Source: Micromonospora_I sp040659735 (GTDB lineage: Bacteria > Actinomycetota > Actinomycetes > Mycobacteriales > Micromonosporaceae). From it: a DNA stretch of 64,000 nt. Numbering within the stretch: the first letter of the stretch is position 1; every line of letters starts with the position of its first letter. The notes below the pieces were generated by a model, which saw only the letters and a program-made list of their open reading frames with translations, was not told the origin of the DNA and made no database searches. Position numbers and translations under genes: made by a program. Shown one piece after another: positions 61,525 to 64,000 of this stretch. The stretch spans positions 1-64,000 of the forward strand of contig NZ_JBFANZ010000004.1 of the NCBI RefSeq assembly GCF_040659735.1. Reading direction: 5' to 3'.

Positions 61525-61743
61525 CAAGTGCCCTGCACGTTCCTGGGCAAGCACCTGCGCTTCTCCCCCACCGACCTGGCCGCGATCGTCGCCAACTCCG
61601 CCCGCCCGGCCGTCGGTCGCCGCGGCCGGCGAAAGACGCCGCCCACCGTCCGGGATCGGGACTTGCCACCTGGCCGCCAGCGAAGCGTCCATGCACCGAC
61701 CGATGACCACACATCGAATGGGAGCAGCCCATGGCATGGGTAG
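61525..61743 (+). pseudogene. 3' fragment of an excisionase-like (MerR/HTH_17) gene cut by the IS
   Basis: Directly after the IS end the frame reads VPCTFLGKHLRFSPTDLAAI and VANSARPAVGRR, the typical C-terminal part of small DNA-binding excisionases (vGKhlRF.p.dl..). The helix-turn-helix N-terminus is missing. Its stop (61741-61743) overlaps the integrase start at 61731, the usual xis-int order. Confidence 0.72.
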
Positions 61744-63100
61744 AACGACGCGGCAACAGCTTCCGCGTGCGCTACCGCAACCCCGACGGCAGCGTCGGCA
61801 CCGACTCCTCACACCCCACCCGTACCGCCGCCGAGATCCGCTGCAAACAGGTCGACGTCGACCAGGCCTTCGACACCTACCTCGACCCCGCCGCCGGGCG
61901 GATCACCCTCGCCGAGTGGGTGGCCATCTGGGAAGCCGGCCACCTGGCCGGCGAGGCCAAGTGGGCCGCCTACCGCAGCCACCTGCGCAACCACATCCTG
62001 CCCCGCTTCGGCCACGTCCAACTATCGAAGATCACCCGGCAGTCAGTGAAGGTCTTCGTCAAACACCTCAAGACCCAGCTCGCCGACTCCAGCGTCTCGA
62101 GCGTCATGTCGCTGTTCGGCCTGCTCATGCTGAAGCCGTCGCCGACCGGCGCATCGGCTACAACCCCTGCGCCGGCATCAAAGTGCTCACCCGCCGGGCC
62201 CCGGAACGCCCGCACGCCACCCCGACCCAGGTCAACACCATCGCCGCCCGCATCCACCGGCGCGCCGACCAGATCCTGGTCATCACCGCCGCCTACACCG
62301 GCATGCGCTGGGGCGAACTCGCCGGCCTCGCCCGGGCCAACACCCACCTCGGCGACGGACTCATCCAGGTGCATCCCGAGGTCGGCGCCCTGCACGAGGT
62401 CCAAGGCCGCCTCTACCTCGGCCCACCCAAAACCGCGAACTCCGTCCGCGACATCCACCTCCCGCCGTTCCTGATCGGCCTGCTGCAGGAGGTCCTCGAC
62501 AGCCACGACCACGACATCGTCTTCTGCGGCGCCCGCGGCGCCTACCTACGCCGCTCCAGCATGTCCCGCCGCATTTGGGGCCCCGCCGTCAACGGCGACG
62601 AGCGCGCCCACACCGGCCCGGTCATCGAAGGCATGCACTTCCACGACCTCAGACACACGCACAAAACCTGGCTGATCGAAGACGACATCCCCGAAGTCGC
62701 CCAAGCCCAGCGGCTCGGCCACCGCCTGCCCGGCGTGCGCGGCATCTACAGCCACGTCACGCCCGCCATGCGCCGGCGCATCACCGATGCGCTCCAGCAC
62801 CGCTGGCTGGCCAACCAACCCGCGCCCGCCGCCCACGTGCCCCACTGCTCCCAATCTGCTCCCCGCACGAATCGACGCCAGCACGACGGCAAGGGACGAA
62901 CGAAAGGGAACGCGGAGCCGCCAGGTCGTCGCCACGACCGCGCGTCACGGCAGAAGAGGGCACGGGGTCTGGCCACACTGCCAACGCAGTGTTGGCCGGT
63001 CGCTCCGTTGTGCACTATCCGCGGCAACGACGCCGGTCGCGAGCAAGCACGCGCTGGCGGCGATTTGGGGGTTCGCCCCTGTAGACGCGGGCGAGGTTGA
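61731..63100 (+). pseudogene. Tyrosine recombinase (integrase) relic C with frameshift
   Basis: ATG 61731 (GGGAG 6 bases upstream) opens MAWVERRGNSFRVRYRNPDG, an arm-binding domain, then ITLAEWVAIWEAGHLAG and the core-binding domain to SSVMSLFGLLM. An indel near 62135 shifts the frame, and EAVADRRIGYNPCAGIKVL follows. Catalytic residues are complete: Arg in TGMRWGELAGL, HDLRHTHKTWL, GHRLPGVRGIYSHVTP (His and Tyr). Homology ends near 62820; the remaining tail to 63100 is Arg/Gly-rich and probably not native. No tRNA piece was found beside it. Confidence 0.85.
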
Positions 63101-63172
63101 GCGCGCCAGTGAACACCACCTCCGCCGTGGGTGCTCCCGCAGCGAGCTCGGCCGGCGTCCAGACGGGTCACG

Positions 63173-63209
63173 GTGAAGGGGCCACAACGTGCCGTTGCGG
63201 CCCCTTCAC
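63173..63209. terminator. Hairpin between integrase relic C and the hydantoinase B gene
   Basis: GTGAAGGGGCC (63173-63183) pairs with GGCCCCTTCAC (63199-63209), and an inner CAACG/CGTTG stem continues after one mismatch, giving a long hairpin with a 3-base loop. It lies between convergent units and probably ends transcription of the leftward gene. Confidence 0.7.
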
Positions 63210-63375
63210 GGTGGATGGAAAGTGCACTCCGCCAGACCCTCAATCAGTAGTCCGCCGCCGGCAAGCTCACCGCAACTGACCATCGCGATTCGGTCTTTTC
63301 ACCCGCCGCGTCGGCGGTGCAGCAGCCGCATCAGCATGTTCTACGCAGGAGCATCGACCAAACCGGGAGATCTCG

Positions 63376-64000
63376 CTAGTCCGCTGCCGTACGCTCTCGG
63401 AGCCGCGTTGTCTCCTCGATGTCAAGGTCGAAGGTCCTTGCGTCGAGCACGACTCCGTAGTCGCGCCTCGCCCCTTCGACGGACACGCAGTTGGCAAGCA
63501 CGTCCATCCGTACCGCCTCGGGATCGCGCTCGTACGGGTCGCCGTACCCGCCGCCTCCGCTGGTGTGGATCTCCACCACGTCGCCGGCGGCGAGCACCGT
63601 GTCCGGGCAGATGGGGTCGAGCCGCTGCTCCCGGTCCGTGCCCGGATTGCGGACGACGAACCCGGAACGGCCGTCCTCGCCGCCGTTGGTACCCCACGGC
63701 GGGAACTCGACGTTGGACAGGCGTGAGCTGAACGACAGCCCGTCGCGGAGCACCTGGACCCGCCGGACGACCCCGACCCCGCCGCGGTACCTGCCCGGTC
63801 CGCCCGAGTCGCGGCGGAACTCGTAGCCGAGCATCCGTACCGGCCACTGCCCTTCGATGAACTCCACCGGCAGGTTCTTCTGGGCCAGGTAGTAGACGCT
63901 GTCGAGCCCGTCCGCCCACGGCTTGGCACCGTAGCCGACGCCGATGCCGTCAACGAACATCGTGTACTGGCCGGTCTGGGAGTCCAGGCCCCGCAGGTAG
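63376..64000 (-). CDS. hyuB: Hydantoinase B/oxoprolinase-family protein, C-terminal part
   Basis: The last 207 or so residues are in the window; the gene continues past the right edge. Family features are VDGIGVGYGAKPWADGLDSV, MLGYEFRRDSGGPGRYRGG, VEFPPWGTNGG and the typical end VVEIHTSGGGGYGDPYERDP. HyuB with HyuA forms an ATP-dependent N-methylhydantoinase or 5-oxoprolinase-like enzyme (or acetone carboxylase-like), opening a cyclic amide. Given the M20 amidohydrolases at the left end of the window, a link to amide catabolism is possible, but 40 kb separate them. Confidence 0.9.
   Translation of the reverse strand, partial: YLRGLDSQTGQYTMFVDGIGVGYGAKPWADGLDSVYYLAQKNLPVEFIEGQWPVRMLGYEFRRDSGGPGRYRGGVGVVRRVQVLRDGLSFSSRLSNVEFPPWGTNGGEDGRSGFVVRNPGTDREQRLDPICPDTVLAAGDVVEIHTSGGGGYGDPYERDPEAVRMDVLANCVSVEGARRDYGVVLDARTFDLDIEETTRLRERTAAD

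Overview
The window is very GC-rich DNA with strong third-position GC bias, GTG/TTG starts, many 4-bp ATGA/GTGA gene overlaps and actinobacterial families (IclR, TetR, ESX/WXG100-like proteins, DUF1023 hydrolase, an XRE-MetAP pair, a subtilase with ARAW repeats). It comes from an Actinomycetota chromosome, plausibly near Micromonosporaceae, but no rRNA or complete housekeeping locus fixes the genus.

1-19.9 kb is an intact catabolic region. An MHS-type MFS transporter and two M20 amidohydrolases run left. An aldehyde dehydrogenase and an unusual regulator run right from a divergent promoter whose two -35 boxes share a palindrome (4426-4490). Ten leftward genes follow (18100 to 7590): the E1 alpha/beta pair of a 2-oxoacid dehydrogenase (no E2/E3), a PotA-like ATPase, a class III CoA-transferase, an ArgE/DapE-like M20 hydrolase, a hotdog/MaoC-like protein, an IclR regulator, and a PotD/PotB/PotC-like lipoprotein and two permeases. 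RidA and a class V aminotransferase-fold enzyme diverge from them. Together this suggests import of an N-acylated or amide-containing amine or amino acid, deacylation, oxidation of an aldehyde or oxoacid, and CoA-dependent steps. The substrate cannot be read from sequence.

19.9-36.3 kb holds an HhH membrane protein, a YchJ-like protein, a secreted peptidoglycan-binding/M15 peptidase, a deletion scar fusing livG to livM, an AidB-like acyl-CoA dehydrogenase with its TetR regulator, a nucleotidyltransferase-like protein, and a leftward signalling cluster (36318 to 27212). That cluster contains a PAS histidine kinase, REC-HDOD, a single REC, an exported subtilase with ten ARAW repeats, a membrane histidine kinase, and a REC protein with a degenerate HD domain.

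36.5-47.9 kb mixes small intact genes (spermidine synthase-like, GrpB-like, lipoprotein/DUF1023/WXG100 trio, GNAT, DUF4386, NmrA-like, XRE and methionine aminopeptidase) with gene corpses (SagB-type oxidoreductase, DUF1330, ankyrin-type protein).

48-63.2 kb is a decayed mobile zone. It has three tyrosine-recombinase relics, an attachment-site half of tRNA-Val(GAC), two frameshifted IS3-family elements with clear terminal repeats, a truncated excisionase, broken ABC-ATPase, GNAT and NYN genes, and a few intact genes (ABC transporter with GntR regulator, a soluble GAF-GAF-MCP protein). The right edge carries the 3' part of a hydantoinase B/oxoprolinase-family gene reading off the window.
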